From Saksenaea vasiformis B4078 (lineage: Eukaryota > Mucoromycota > Mucoromycetes > Mucorales > Saksenaeaceae), in the NCBI GenBank assembly GCA_000697055.1, contig JNDT01001637.1, positions 1 through 63,384 of the forward strand: DNA of 63,384 nucleotides. The letters are read 5' to 3'. The notes under the pieces are model-generated. The model worked only from the letters and a program-made list of their open reading frames with translations. It was not told the DNA's origin and did not search any database. Within the stretch, counting starts at the first letter, position 1. Each line of letters starts with the position of its first letter. This document shows, one piece after another, positions 1-11,091 of the stretch. Made by a program: the position numbers and the translations under genes.

Positions 1-825
1 TCCTCCCCCAGGTAAGAAGCCTTGATGGCGCTCTTTCAAAGCGCGAAAATAGGCCAACCATACATATCGCAAATATGTCGAGACATTATTCACGAGGTGC
101 CTGCGAACATCTATGGGCATGTTAGATCTATAATCATTGGAAGACTATCTCATACTTTGTATTGCGTTGATTGCAAATGGATCAGGCATCTCGATGAAAA
201 ATCCCTCGATCTTTTCGATAGCGTACAGATCTATTATGCCGAGATTAGTGTCATGCATTTTCAATCGATCAATGCTAACTCACATCCACCATGTTCGTCC
301 TTCCGCAACGGCTCGAAGTGATCAATCGCCGTGGTCCAAAGGCTTCGTTCCCATGATGGCTACAAAATAAAGGCATGGATATTTGACCACCTCCCTGCAT
401 GTACACACTTACGGTTTGGGTGGTGTTGATGTGTAAGGGCCTGTACTGAACAAATCTGAATGCCGCTCTCCAAAATCCTCGAGTAGCAATTGGTGGAAAT
501 GTGAAGTTTCCGTGGTCGTGTCCCTCTTCCGCCCAGCGACGGACGTGTAGGTTTGCCAGGTTCAAAGCGTCACGTCGAAGGACGTGATATTGCTCGGCGA
601 TATGCCGGAAACGTTGCTACATGAAATATATGATTAAGCAATGGATGTATCGTAGTTTGACTCACCCTTAGATGGCCAAACTGTGGCCTGAGAAAATTGG
701 ATACTTTTATTTTTCTTGTAACCCGTTGGAAGCGTCCTCCAATCCCGTGGCCAAAATCGAGTGCCTGTAGCGTTGCCTCTGCCGTTGTGCGGGTGGGCCC
801 ACTCCTTCTTCTTCTTCCTCGACAA
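1..825 (-). CDS. Partial spliced gene running off the left edge; possible Fanzor/TnpB-like N-terminal region
   Basis: A chain of exons on the minus strand stays in frame through canonical introns: 825-666 (start codon not found), 616-413, 359-284, 230-156 and 110-1, with GT donors and AG acceptors at each step. The translation carries HVLRRDALNLANLHVRRW near its N-terminus and NNVSTYLRYVWLAYFRALK near the edge. This helical layout, with an early 'NLxNLHV' block and a later 'NN..xYLRYV' block, resembles from memory the N-terminal region of Fanzor (eukaryotic TnpB-like) proteins common in Mucorales. The RuvC and zinc-finger half that would prove it lies outside the window. The first exon has an open frame but no ATG after the upstream stop, so the 5' end is unresolved or decayed. 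It could instead be another repeat-associated ORF. The coding call is fairly safe; the family is not. Confidence 0.4.
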
Positions 826-1585
826 TAGGTTCCATAAAAATAAGTAAAAAATGGATAGGAGGGTAGAGAAGTAAAAAGCTGTTTTGGAATGTGGTCATTA
901 TGTGTTTTCATTGTCGTCATTCAAAATTAATCATGAGGTTTCTTTGTTCTTCTACAATGCTCAATATCAGGTCATGATCCTGTTTCGCAGATAAACTAGC
1001 CACATGTGCGCAACTTGTTCTTTGTTTTACTGCCGCATGAAGAGGCAGCATATGCAGGATCAAGGAGGTGGAGGTAACCAGCACGGACATAGTTCATTCA
1101 AATGGCAGCAAGGACATTGGATGCGAGCTCCCTGAGAGTTACTTGCTTTGAAAACGCACGAGATAATGTTCAGACCATACACAAACAACAGTGTATCCCT
1201 CCTTTTCTTTCACTGTGAGTGTCTAGACTTTTTGCTGGTGCTGCTTTTGACGCACTCTTATGTCGCTCACTTTATTTGGGATTCAAAATAAGATAGCTTT
1301 GTTGCGCAACTACTTAGAAAATACCTAGTCACTCAAAACGTGTATCAGTCCTCCATATTTTGAAGAATAACTCACGAAAAAAGGCTGCAAAAAAGAACCA
1401 AAACTCATTTATGGATGAAGGATCAGTAGGATTGATAGATAAAGAAACAAGCAAGCAACACAGTCTGTGCTCAAACTAATCCCGCGGTAGAAATCAGAAG
1501 CATATTTACGGCAGTTACCAATTATTGGATGGCAATGACTCTGACAATGACTGAAAAGGATGTCGGAATACGATAGACACAACCC

Positions 1586-2431
1586 TTGATGCAACGGCTG
1601 ACGTTCCTGAGGGATCACTACGACCTTGAATCGTTCACAAAGATGATGATTGATTGCAGCATCGCCAAGTACACTGTCATCTCTATCGCCTTCCCAAACA
1701 CCATCACCCTCATTGTATTTGTTCCATGTGGCTCGTGCATGGATGAAACATATCCGCAAATGAGCGAAGGTTGACGCTGTAACCGGAAAATAAAAATGCA
1801 CACCGACAAATTATTACTCCCTTGAAGTCGCTAATGTGAGAACGGGATCCTTCGTGTGCCATGGAATAAAGGACAAAGTTTGTTGCAGATAATCAGCAAC
1901 ACACATCTTTCTCGCAATAATTTGACGAAGATTAAGAACTGGTGTGCAGCATTCCAACCGCAAGTTTTTACGAACATGGAAACCAACAACTACGTGGAAA
2001 GCTGGCACAATCAACTCAAGACGACATACCTTGGAAGAAAACGCAACAGAAGAGTAGATCGCTTGATTTATATCTTGACGCATGATGTGGAGTTTGACTT
2101 CAAGATGACCACAGCACGCGTAAGCGCAAATGTTGGAAGAATGGGGCCCGCGGAAAGAGAGAGAAGACGACGAGAGATTGCAGCTGCCCAGATACCTAGT
2201 GCTGTAGTTGACGATATGGTCTCAGGTCATACTGTCAGGTCATTTACACAGGAGGGCATAGCATATAATATTTCTGTCGAAAATTCGAACATGACAGCAT
2301 GCACCTGCAGAGACTTCGTCTGGCGCCAAGTAGCATGCAAACATATGTATCTCCTCCAGCGTGCCAATCCCAACCTAAACGTCCTTCAAGGTATTGTAGA
2401 AAACTACTTGCATACAGCTTCTAACTCGTAA
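1586..2431 (+). pseudogene. Mutator-like (MULE) transposase remnant with SWIM zinc finger
   Basis: The upstream block at 1586-1774 contains MMIDCSIAKYTVISIAFPNT, matching the MULE transposase core around its catalytic Asp. The frame then shifts, because the next conserved segment YLFHVARAWMKHIRK is read in a different frame from 1716. The long open part, 1856-2431 (191 codons), carries NNYVESWHNQLKTTYLGRK and a SWIM finger C-x-C-x(n)-C-x-H (CTCRDFVWRQVACKHMYLL) near residues 150-170, as in MULE transposases. A following ORF at 2431-2730, and a third-frame ORF to 2939, look like the C-terminal tail after another frame change. At least two frame breaks and no intact N-terminus mean this copy is dead. 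I found no terminal inverted repeats by eye. Confidence 0.75.
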
Positions 2432-2939
2432 TGCTGTTAATAGTGTCTACTTACTCACATGTGACATCAACTGTTCCAGTTCAAAACACGGAAGATGGCA
2501 CATTGGACTTCGCGTCACAGAAGACAGTCTTGGAACAGAGAATGCAAAACTTCCTGCAAGAGTTCCAAAGCTGTGAAGAATGCTCGCCTGAAAAATTCCT
2601 GGAGATAAAGAAGTATTTTGATGCTATGGAGTATGCTTGGAGCAAAGAAGAAGCGTTTCCCAATACGAATTTGTCAACCCAAAGACAAATAAAGGAAAAT
2701 GGCCACATTTCGATTTCAATGACCGAGTAAAAGTTTGTGACATAAGTAAATCAGAATGGGTTGGCAGTTCCCGCAACGATGATCAGCTCGGTTCCGATCT
2801 TATCATTAAAAAAATTTTTTTTCTCGGAATTCATACAACTGAGGGGAGTGCATTGACGCATCGTTTCCCTTTGAACTCAGCCAGACGGATGGAAAATAAA
2901 CAATTCTCCGTGCATCAAAACGATATTCGCGTGTACTAA

Positions 2940-3371
2940 TTTATCCGTACCATGTGCGTGTCTCAGCTTTCTCGCCAGCAAATACAGTAAACAATGTTGT
3001 TGTTTGTCAACGTTTGCGACTTTTTGTTTGGCATCCCTGTTAAATTTGCCAATTGTAAGTCAATCCGAGGCATAGGAACCTCAGCTATCGGGTCGTCTTG
3101 ATCTTACGTTGGACCTCTACATTGTAAAACCAACGAAAACTACAGAAGAGTATTGAATATCCTCACTAATAATGTCATTTAGATTTTATTCAGAAAAATC
3201 TACTTCTGCTTGCAGGGTAAAAAAGGAGAAAAAGAAAGAGGAAAAAAAGAATGCTGGTATTGGTTTGTAGTGAGATTTCATTTATAGCTTGGTAGTGTTG
3301 ATCTTGATGATGGGATGGGCTTTCCATAGCATTCAAATTCAACGGAATAGGTTCGATGAACGCTTAGATTT
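2940..3371. other. Intergenic, no gene seen
   Basis: This is the 3' flank of the SNARE gene on the minus strand and the end of the MULE relic. It holds purine-rich runs near 3220-3250 and no ORF I can support. Confidence 0.5.
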
Positions 3372-4333
3372 CTAACGGAACAAGGCTAGGAGGACAAAGA
3401 AAATAAGGATCAATGCAATAACAATGCACACTGATTCTACAATTCATTATGTTAATACAAGAGTATGTATGTCCACCTTTAGAAGACTTACTGTTATCTT
3501 TGACTTTCCGTCCTACATAGGTTAGCTTTTTCCTGGCTTGACGTAGTTTCGCATCCGTCCGTTCGGCTAGGGTATCTGTTTCATCAATCAGTCGAGCATG
3601 TGTCTCCAGTTCGTCGCCAATTAAGAGGCCCAGCTCTCGCTGACGACGAATAACGTCTGATAATTGATCGAGATTGTTGTCCTGATCTTTTAAAACATCA
3701 TGTAAACATCATCATCGTCATCATCATCATCATCCTCCGTCTATCCAATCTATCACTTACCATCCATGATCCGCTGCTGGAGTTGTACTATTTGACCATT
3801 TTCTAGATCACTTGGATCGGTATCAACAGGTTGGAATCTTACAGTCTTATTTGAATTCCCTAGCAGTATTTCCCTGATCTGTACCGTTAGAAAAGTCCTC
3901 TTTGTTCCACTATAAAGAATTTACCTTGTCGAGGCTTCATCCTTATCACCAAGAAGGGCCTCTAATTTGTCTACCTTCACTTGCAACTGGATGAACTTGT
4001 CCTCGTCCGCTTTCGTATCCCTATAATTGGAACGTCTATGAGCCACACAGTACGACGTGGTACCGCTTGCTTGCAGATCATTTACGATGTCGTTGTCTGC
4101 TCTTCCACAGACAGTTGTTCTTCCAACGTCTTTAAACCATCGCGCAGCTGGGTAAGCTTCTTTTGAATGCTCGATTCATACTTGTCATAATTAAGACTAT
4201 TATCATTGTTCGACCGTTAGCGAGCAGACAAATGAAAGTCTTACTTGAGATCTTTTAATCTATTACGCTCAAAAACCGTTGATAGAGTATTATCGGCTAG
4301 TAATTCTAACTGTGATGCAAGCTTGGCGTCCAT
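3372..4333 (-). CDS. SYN8: Syntaxin-8-like Qc-SNARE
   Basis: Six exons (4333-4245, 4196-4086, 4020-3925, 3873-3761, 3686-3492, 3436-3372) join in frame to 222 codons plus stop. The fifth exon is a SNARE motif beginning DQDNNLDQLSDVIRRQRELG and continuing IGDELETHARLIDETDTL. This aligns with syntaxin-8 (QDAGLDxLSxIIxRQKxMGxEIGxEL), including the central glutamine layer. The last exon encodes a C-terminal anchor, SVCIVIALILIFFVLLALFR, ending at the stop, so the protein is tail-anchored. The family works in endosome/vacuole fusion. The start is set at MDAKLASQLELLADNTLS, which resembles short fungal Syn8 N-termini. An in-frame ATG at 4459 would add about 42 residues of low-complexity sequence and is thought to be 5' leader. 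Confidence 0.85.
3708..3735. repeat. (CAT)n microsatellite in a SYN8 intron
   Basis: Imperfect CATCAT... run lying in the intron between the fourth and fifth SYN8 exons, close to the splice sites. Confidence 0.8.
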
Positions 4334-4567
4334 GGGGAAAGTTGGACTTGTGACGCTGCCTAGACCTTCCTTCCCTTTTGTGCTGTCGGAGTTAAGACCA
4401 AAGATTTTGCAGTGTCCCTTTTTGTTGCCATTGCGACCATGGGAAACGATATGTTTCATCCTGGTAATTTTTTTACGGAGTTATGGGTGGGTCAAAAAGG
4501 TTAATCATTCTTTTAAATAAGGATCCGATGAATGACATACCATATGTCTCCTGATAACTGAGCGTTT
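4334..4567. promoter_or_regulatory. Bidirectional intergenic region between SYN8 and the 4568 ORF
   Basis: About 230 bp separates the two divergent predicted start codons, so both genes probably share this promoter region. I see no diagnostic TATA box. The alternative SYN8 ATG at 4459 lies inside it. Confidence 0.4.
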
Positions 4568-5131
4568 ATGCATTATAGTTCATTGCCAGCTAGCATCCAT
4601 GTGCCTACAGGAGGTGCTGGTGGTGGTGGGACCGAACACTCTTTCTACAACTGGGTTCCTGATGATCAATGGGAGAAAAAAGCATCCAAGAAAAGTAGAA
4701 AACTTGTATTGAAGGCACCTATATGTTCTGTTGGTCGCATTTTATTCGAACACGCAGGCATCATTGCTTTTCTTTTATTGATCTTATTCCATGATACATC
4801 TCCCTTCCTTGACGAGGCGTATGAACTTGTAATGAGATCTTCTAGGGAGAATACCAAGCCCGACCCGCAGTCTTTGAAGACTATATGTATGTCACACCGT
4901 ATATCCACAGAATCTACTCCAGGTTTTACTCTATCAAGTCCACCTGCTGCTGATGACCGAGCCGAGGAACCGCGGTATGGTCCCAAGAATAAAGGCCTCC
5001 GATTACTGGTGTGGCTCTTACCAAAATTCAATTTTTGGCTGACTGATTTTTGGTTTACCTTCAGAAAACTCCATACACAACGCGGGTATCTATCTCCTTG
5101 TAGTCCAACTCGTATGTACTACCGTATATAG
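4568..5131 (+). CDS. Hypothetical single-pass membrane protein
   Basis: An intact 187-codon ORF starts 234 bp from the divergent SYN8 start. It has a Gly-rich stretch (TGGAGGGGTEHSF) near residue 15, a basic patch (KKASKKSRK) near 40, one hydrophobic segment (HAGIIAFLLLILF) at about 61-74, and a C-terminal LRLLVWLLPKFNFWLTDFWF block that could be a second membrane or amphipathic segment. I do not recognise the family. An antisense ORF (5031-4666) overlaps it, but the plus-strand product is more protein-like because its hydrophobic and charged blocks are well separated. Coding potential is plausible but unproven. Confidence 0.4.
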   Translation: MHYSSLPASIHVPTGGAGGGGTEHSFYNWVPDDQWEKKASKKSRKLVLKAPICSVGRILFEHAGIIAFLLLILFHDTSPFLDEAYELVMRSSRENTKPDPQSLKTICMSHRISTESTPGFTLSSPPAADDRAEEPRYGPKNKGLRLLVWLLPKFNFWLTDFWFTFRKLHTQRGYLSPCSPTRMYYRI

Positions 5132-5385
5132 TAACTGTACGATGCTCAGATAGTCCAATGCGCACTTTTTTTAGCATGGCTTTCATTATGCCCTTGAATC
5201 TGTCCGAAGACAAATCCTTTCGAACAATGTGACTGCCTGGCATTACAGCGCAACGTCGTGGTTTCGGCCTCTTTTGCGGTGAGTTCTTCGCTCTGTTCGC
5301 AGGTAATTAGGTTGCTTAGATTGTCTTTTCTTTTTTCTGATGAACCATGACAGCTCACACGGTGTTGTTTTCTTAAGACTCAGTC

Positions 5386-5773
5386 ATGGCGGCCACTGAC
5401 GGGAATTCTTACAACTCACTTGACTCATATATCGATATCGACGACGATATTGACTATAGCGAACGTGGCTACGTCTCTGAGGAGGAGGACAGTTACTATT
5501 CATACGATGCCGAGGCGGAATGGGAAGAAAGTAAGGCACAAATGAGCGCGTTATTTTCGCTTGTTATTTTCCCCTTTGTTGGCAAATGGCTGGGCAAAAA
5601 GTTCTCGTTTTGGTGTAAGTAGCTCCACTATGTATTGCAAAAAAAAAACAGGAAAGTACTCATAGGATATGATAGTATGGTCAAGATACTTAACACGGCC
5701 ACTTCCTTCTTCACCATGGTCTTCACTTTTCTCGATGCAATGGATCAATAGCATGAAACGTCTGACTCCGTGA
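5386..5773 (+). CDS. MIM2: Mim2-like mitochondrial outer-membrane import factor
   Basis: Two exons (5386-5614 and 5676-5773) join across a 61-bp intron to give 108 residues. An acidic N-terminus (DIDDDIDYSERGYVSEEEDS) precedes the block AEWEESKAQMSALFSLVIFP, then FVGKWLGKKFSFW from exon 1 and LWSRY completed by exon 2. This matches the fungal Mim2 core (E-W-E-E-S ... hydrophobic ... P-F-V-G-K-x-x-G-R/K ... W-S-R). Mim2 works with Mim1 in the MIM complex, which inserts helical proteins into the mitochondrial outer membrane. The junction is supported because only the acceptor before 5676 restores the conserved WSR motif; earlier AGs give an immediate stop. The family is short and fungal-specific, so a profile search is the right test. 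Confidence 0.7.
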
Positions 5774-6002
5774 AGAACAATAACAACAACGCTCGAGTAA
5801 TCATAGAAAAGAAAAAACAGGAGATAGTTGGTAAATATGACTTTGTCCGAAAAGGGTAGGCGCAAACATATACCTTTTTTTTTTGCGTCAATGTCTAGTT
5901 GAGATTTTTTCTTGGGTGTGTTGCCTGGTAGAAAAAGATGATTGCTATTGACAGCAACACGGGTTACAATGTATTTTTATTTTCCCAAAAAGAAAAAACC
6001 AC

Positions 6003-6243
6003 ATGCAAAATGACGGCTCTACTGCAGCTGTTGAGATGTCAAAGCTTGAACAGCTGATGAATTCTTTAAGCCCATGCGAGGATATAATGCGTAGTACTGT
6101 AGAACTTCAATAATATACAATCAGAACTTTTCCTACATGTACCAAGGCTTTCATGATTACAGCAACATGATGATATACAGGATATCCCATTCGCATCAAT
6201 CCAAAAAGCTCAAAAACTTGACAACTCCGACTTCCAGAAATGA
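6003..6243 (+). CDS. Candidate tiny spliced protein (58 aa), unrecognised
   Basis: An ATG-initiated segment 6003-6098 (MQNDGSTAAVEMSKLEQLMN...) joins in phase 0 to 6163-6243, through a GTAGAA donor and a TTACAG acceptor 64 nt apart, continuing QHDDIQDIPFASIQKAQKLD to a TGA. The result is a charged, helix-prone small protein with no membrane segment. I do not recognise it. A separate ORF, 6137-6331, in another frame overlaps exon 2 and could be the alternative. Support is only splice consistency and composition. Confidence 0.3.
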
Positions 6244-7611
6244 AGGGGGAACATTCAAAGATGTCAAAATGTTTAAAGATCCCAAGGCGGAACAGAAACA
6301 GCGAGAGAACGCTGACACTCATAAACTATGAGAAGTACTGGTAACTTAAGGCAGCGATTCTCATGACATAAACCACGGAGCATACGAGGAACCGTAGATG
6401 CCATGCTTCATTAAGGAGCAGATATTGACATTGAGAGTTTTAATCATCGCGCTCACGTGGAACCGAACGTTAGCCCTTGCCAGGTTTTTTTTTTTGAGGT
6501 CTCCTTACACGTTAGTGCATGTCTCACATTTTAACGAAGGGGTTAATAGCAGAGTTCTACAAGTTCTTTTTGCTTTTGAAAAATCAGTTGATCTTCAATA
6601 AAAATGTATCTATCGTTGATTTAACCTGTCTTTCGATATTTGGTAATAATCAGTTGGATTCAATTCTCGGGACAGGATTAGTTGTTCGCTGGTGATGATT
6701 ATAACGTCTGTGAGGTTTGTCAGATGAAGTGAAGGCAAGCAACGAATATTTAAGGTTTAGTTGGTAATGCTTGCTATGGTAACAAGAAAATGACGCTCGC
6801 ACTTTGGGCTAATTCTCGGAATGGTAATACGTTTTAATGAAGTCAATTCTCTGCTGTACTCGGTGTTTCAATTTCTGTGTATCATAACTGTTCTGCTGTA
6901 GTGATTATCATCGCATGCAGTTAATACACAAGGAACCTTTTGGTGATCTGCAGAAAAAAAAAAAAAGGGATTTCTTTTCCAGACTAAACAAGAGAGTATG
7001 TCAGTCAACTCAACCCCTTGAAGAACAATAGTTGAGTCTGCCAACCAAAATTAAGGGATTAAAATAATTCACCAATCAAATGATATGATTACAGCTGAGT
7101 TCTTCCCTTTTTGCTCTGGAGAACGAAAGAAGGTTCTGCTTTAATCAGGAGTTTGATTTATTCCAAGCAGAAAGGCAAATGATGTTTTTAAACCAATGCT
7201 AGCAATAAAACAAAAGGGTAAATATAGTAAAATAGCTAGATTGTAATAATTAAGAAAGTTTGGGCGTAGGAATGGTTGTAAATTGACATGAAAAAATAAG
7301 GATGAAATATATCCGATGCAAACAAGGATACTGACACGTGTTACAAGATTCACAGTATGTTTTCTTCTTGAAATGACAACACAAAAAGAGAGCTATAATG
7401 AATAGTTCAAAGACGGTAAGTTGATCATCTTATACGTTTCTGCTATAAATACCTTAATTAGTGGTACTTTCTTTTTTGCTCCTTTCGAATGTGTGAAAAA
7501 AGGGGACTGAACTTTTCAACACTTTAGCTGACTTTAAAAACATTTTTTTTCCAGCTTGAATCTTTCTCTTTTTTTTTTTTTTTCCTTTTTCTTATTCCTC
7601 ATCTTGGTAGA
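6244..7611. other. AT-rich intergenic DNA, no gene seen
   Basis: Holds short low-complexity ORFs on both strands (for example 7353-7141 on the minus strand), oligo-A and oligo-T runs and a pyrimidine run just before the kinase ATG. Nothing resembles a known family. Confidence 0.5.
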
Positions 7612-9655
7612 ATGAACTCTTGGAAAATTCCTGGTGTTAAAAGTAAAATATGAAGAAACAAACAAACTGTTCGAGAAGTTAAAAATGAATGTTATAGAAA
7701 ATAAGGAAGCATCATCTTCCTCACAACAACAAGCTTTGCGACCAGTACCATCATCTACCCCATCTTCACATTCCTCGTCGCCTGCCCCATCTGCGTCGTC
7801 ATCACAACAGAATGAACCCAAATCGGGTGTTTTACTCATTCGTGTTTGCGAAGCTGAAGGCATTTCCCTACCTGCTGGTGTTAACCTCCCTCCCATTCCT
7901 CAGCAGCAGCCTCAACCCATCCGTAATCGAGATTCTCTAACCCGCAAGCAAAACTGGTGGCTTCCTTATGTTGTTCTAGAATTTGATAAGAACGAAATTC
8001 TGATTGATGCAGTGGGTGGCGATACAAATAATCCTGTCTACCAATATCGTGCTCACTTGTATGTATGACAAACAAATGCATGTTCCGTTGTTCCTCATTA
8101 ATAACTTCGCTACTTCAGTGACGTATCCCGCAGTTCTGACGTTTCTATATCAATTTACTTGCGACATCCACCTAACGCACAAGCACAAGCCGCTAATGAT
8201 TGTTTCCTTGGCGCTGTGAAACTTCTACCCAATTTCGATTCAACCAAATTGGATGACCAAGTCTTGAACATTGTAGGTGGTACGGGTACAATGCATGTTC
8301 AATTATGCTATAAACCCCAACAGGTAAAATACCTTTCATACCTTCCACCTGTTTTGTTAATATCTCTTTAGCAAAGTCAACCGATCGCATTTGATTCATT
8401 CGACCTCCTTCGTGTCATTGGTCGTGGCAGTTTTGGCAAGGTAGAATCGCCATTTATTATGGATCCAAGATATACTAAAGTCCTCTTTTCTTTTTTAGGT
8501 GTACGTTGTCCGAAAAAAGGACACCAACCGTATTTATGCAATGAAGGTTCTCCGTAAATCCCGTATTATCTCTCGCTCGGAAGTGACCCACACAATGGCT
8601 GAGAAAACCGTCCTCGCAAAGATCAGGAACCCTTTTATTGTCCCCTTGAAATTCGCATTCCAGAGTCCAGACAAACTCTATCTTGTCCTTGCCTTTGTTA
8701 ATGGCGGTGAATTATTCCATCATCTTCAGATGGAAGGTAAATTCGATGAAGAACGATCTCGGTTCTACACAGCAGAACTACTGTGTGCCCTGGAATGTTT
8801 GCACGAGTACAATGTGATTTATCGGTAGGTTTGGTTGGAAGAAAAAGAGAGAGAGAGAAATATGGAAGACCAAGGATTACTCATCTCTATCCTTCAGTGA
8901 CTTGAAGCCAGAGAATATCTTGATCGATTATAACGGTCATATTGCACTTTGTGATTTTGGCCTCTGTAAACTGAACATGAAGGAGAATGACAGAACCAAC
9001 ACATTTTGCGGTACGCCCGAGTACCTTGCCCCGGAATTGCTGCTAGGACAAGGATACACAAAGGCTGTCGATTGGTGGACCTTGGGTGTACTGTTGTATG
9101 AGATGATGACAGGTCTTCCGCCTTTCTACGATGAAAACACAAACGAGATGTACCGTAAGATTTTGCAAGATGAACTACGATTCCCTGACGATATGAGTCC
9201 GGATGCGAAGGATCTATTACGAGGAGTAAGCTGATCAAGATCCATAATGGAAAAAAAAAAGAAAGCGTTGCTAACTTTTTGGTTTCGTTCAGTTGCTTAC
9301 ACGTGACCCTAACGAGCGACTCGGTAACAACGGACCTGAATTTATTAAAAATCATCCCTTCTTTGCTCGAATTGACTGGCGCCGATTGATGCAGAAGAAA
9401 ATGCAACCACCATTCAAACCATCTGTAGAGGGAGCATACGACACGTCAAATTTCGATGAAGAGTTTACATCGGAAGCTCCACTAGAATCTGTGGTGGATG
9501 AATCACAGATATCAAGGACAATGCAGGAACAGTTTGCAGGATTTACCTACAATCCTGCAAATGACAATGTGATGAGCGAGAGCTATGTCGGCTATGCGGC
9601 AGGCAATATGAGCATCGGTGGAAGCCACTCGCAATCCAGTGTACCAAAATGGTAG
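7612..9655 (+). CDS. gad8: C2-domain AGC protein kinase, Ypk1/Gad8 type
   Basis: Seven exons (7612-7642, 7698-8058, 8119-8323, 8372-8440, 8499-8824, 8898-9225, 9293-9655) give 560 residues. The short first exon encodes MNSWKIPGVK, like the MSWK N-terminus of Ypk/Gad8 kinases, and is followed by a Ser/Gln-rich linker. A C2-like domain follows (GVLLIRVCEAEG ... WWLPYVVLEFDKNEILIDA), then the kinase: GRGSFGKV glycine loop, AMKVL lysine, RDLKPEN catalytic loop, DFGLCK, and activation loop TFCGTPEYLAPE. The C-tail has DTSNFDEEFTSEAP and hydrophobic motif FAGFTY, the site class phosphorylated by TORC2 in this family. In fungi these kinases act downstream of TORC2 and PDK1 in membrane-lipid and stress control. 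Sch9 also has a C2 domain, but its tail differs. The 31-nt first exon is inferred from splice consensus. Confidence 0.88.
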
Positions 9656-11091
9656 TAGACTATCTTTATTCTTCAGTAAAGTTTGCACTCGACGCTATTT
9701 TGTTTGATGCGTGCGTCTGTGACGAATACCTTCCCACGTGGTTTTACCAGACATTGACAACCATGATTTGGTTCTAAGCAAGAAAACCTTGTTGCCACGT
9801 TTTTTTTTTGTCTTTTTGTTTTTTCGTTTTTTTTAAGAAGAAAAAAGGAGCAATTAAAACAAAAGGGAGGTTGTTGATTTGGTCTATCTTGCAACGATGG
9901 TAACGGGAGAGAGAGAGAGAGAGAGCTTGGAAACAAAATCGGATGGTCGGATGGTGTTGATTTGCAGTTGGTGCATTTTAAACCAAAAACATACTGAATG
10001 GGTGGTGTGCAGACCATGCAAGTGAAAACAACGTGTTAATGTGCATAATTTATGCCAGGAAAGTAAAGATTTCCGAGGAGGATCGACCCAGTTTCGTTGT
10101 ATATGTATCTGTTACACGAAACCTTGTGTCGCCCTCCCACTCATAACCTTAACTTTGCGGACCGGGCACTACTATCAGATGATGCGTCGTTTAAATAAGG
10201 AAGGCGTTGATCCTCAATTAGAGAAGAAGCGTGGCACAGTTTATCAGAGGTCAGGCGGAAACAAAATGTGGGAGAAAAAAAAAAGAAAAAAAATAACAGC
10301 ACCCCATCTCCTGCATTGCAAAGTCAACAACCAACGACAGCTGACATTTTGTTGACATCCTTGTTTCAGAAGACAAAAACTCATAGTGATTGAACTTTAC
10401 AAGTTGATTTTTTTTAATGCAACTCTTTTTTTTTATAAATCCAACCTTTTTGAATAGATTTTGCCTTATAGGTGGGGTTAACTTTAACTATGCGGCGGGT
10501 ATTAGTTCCCTATCTTGAATCGTAATTTAAGATAGTGACGAAAAGTTGTTCTTCATAAAAATGAGTATAAGTATGTGTGTGTGTGCGTGTGTATGTGTGT
10601 CATAACGCATCGTTCAGGTTGATGCCACGTGGTAAAGCAACAAGGTCCAAGCACTCCTAGACATCGAACCGAAAAAGCATCTTTTTCGCGCTCCAAATTT
10701 TTTCTGCCTCCTTTTTTTGTACCACCCTGATTTTTTACTAACCTCAACCCCAAACCTCTGATCCTTTCACAAGGCCCGCTCGCTCCGTCCCTTCTGTATC
10801 TCTCTCTCTCTCTCTCTCTCACTTTTTCCTTTTCTTCTGCTTCTTCTCTTTCTTCTTTATTTTTTCTTTATTTTTTTTTCTTCTTCTTCTTCTTCCCTTC
10901 CCCCCTTTTTTTTTCCTTTCTGTGCGCGTGTATCTGCTAAATCTTTTTTCTTTGCCTTACGCTGTCGTCATTCTCCTTTACATTCGCTTTAAAATAACAA
11001 TACCCACAGCGACAAAACGACTACCTGCGTTCCTTGGATACAGAGCCGGAAGAAAAAGAAAAAAAGAATATAGTCACTCGCCATTTTCGTC
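9656..11091. other. Long intergenic region with GA/CT runs; upstream region of the PDE gene
   Basis: Contains a (GA)n run at about 9909-9926, a (TC)n run at about 10799-10820, and a long pyrimidine tract from about 10797 to 10922 ahead of the PDE start. Such tracts are typical of 5' regions here (a similar one lies near 28020). ORFs in this stretch are compositional and I do not support any. Confidence 0.5.

Noticed and set aside
1409..1801. 130-codon minus-strand ORF
   Set aside because: It is antisense to the MULE transposase core block, which has recognisable motifs on the plus strand.
7141..7353. 70-codon hydrophobic minus-strand ORF
   Set aside because: AT-rich DNA readily gives Phe/Leu/Ile-rich frames. 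There is no Kozak-like context or homology.
9673..10355. ORFs on both strands around GA/CT runs
   Set aside because: They are driven by microsatellite and homopolymer sequence between two well-defined genes.
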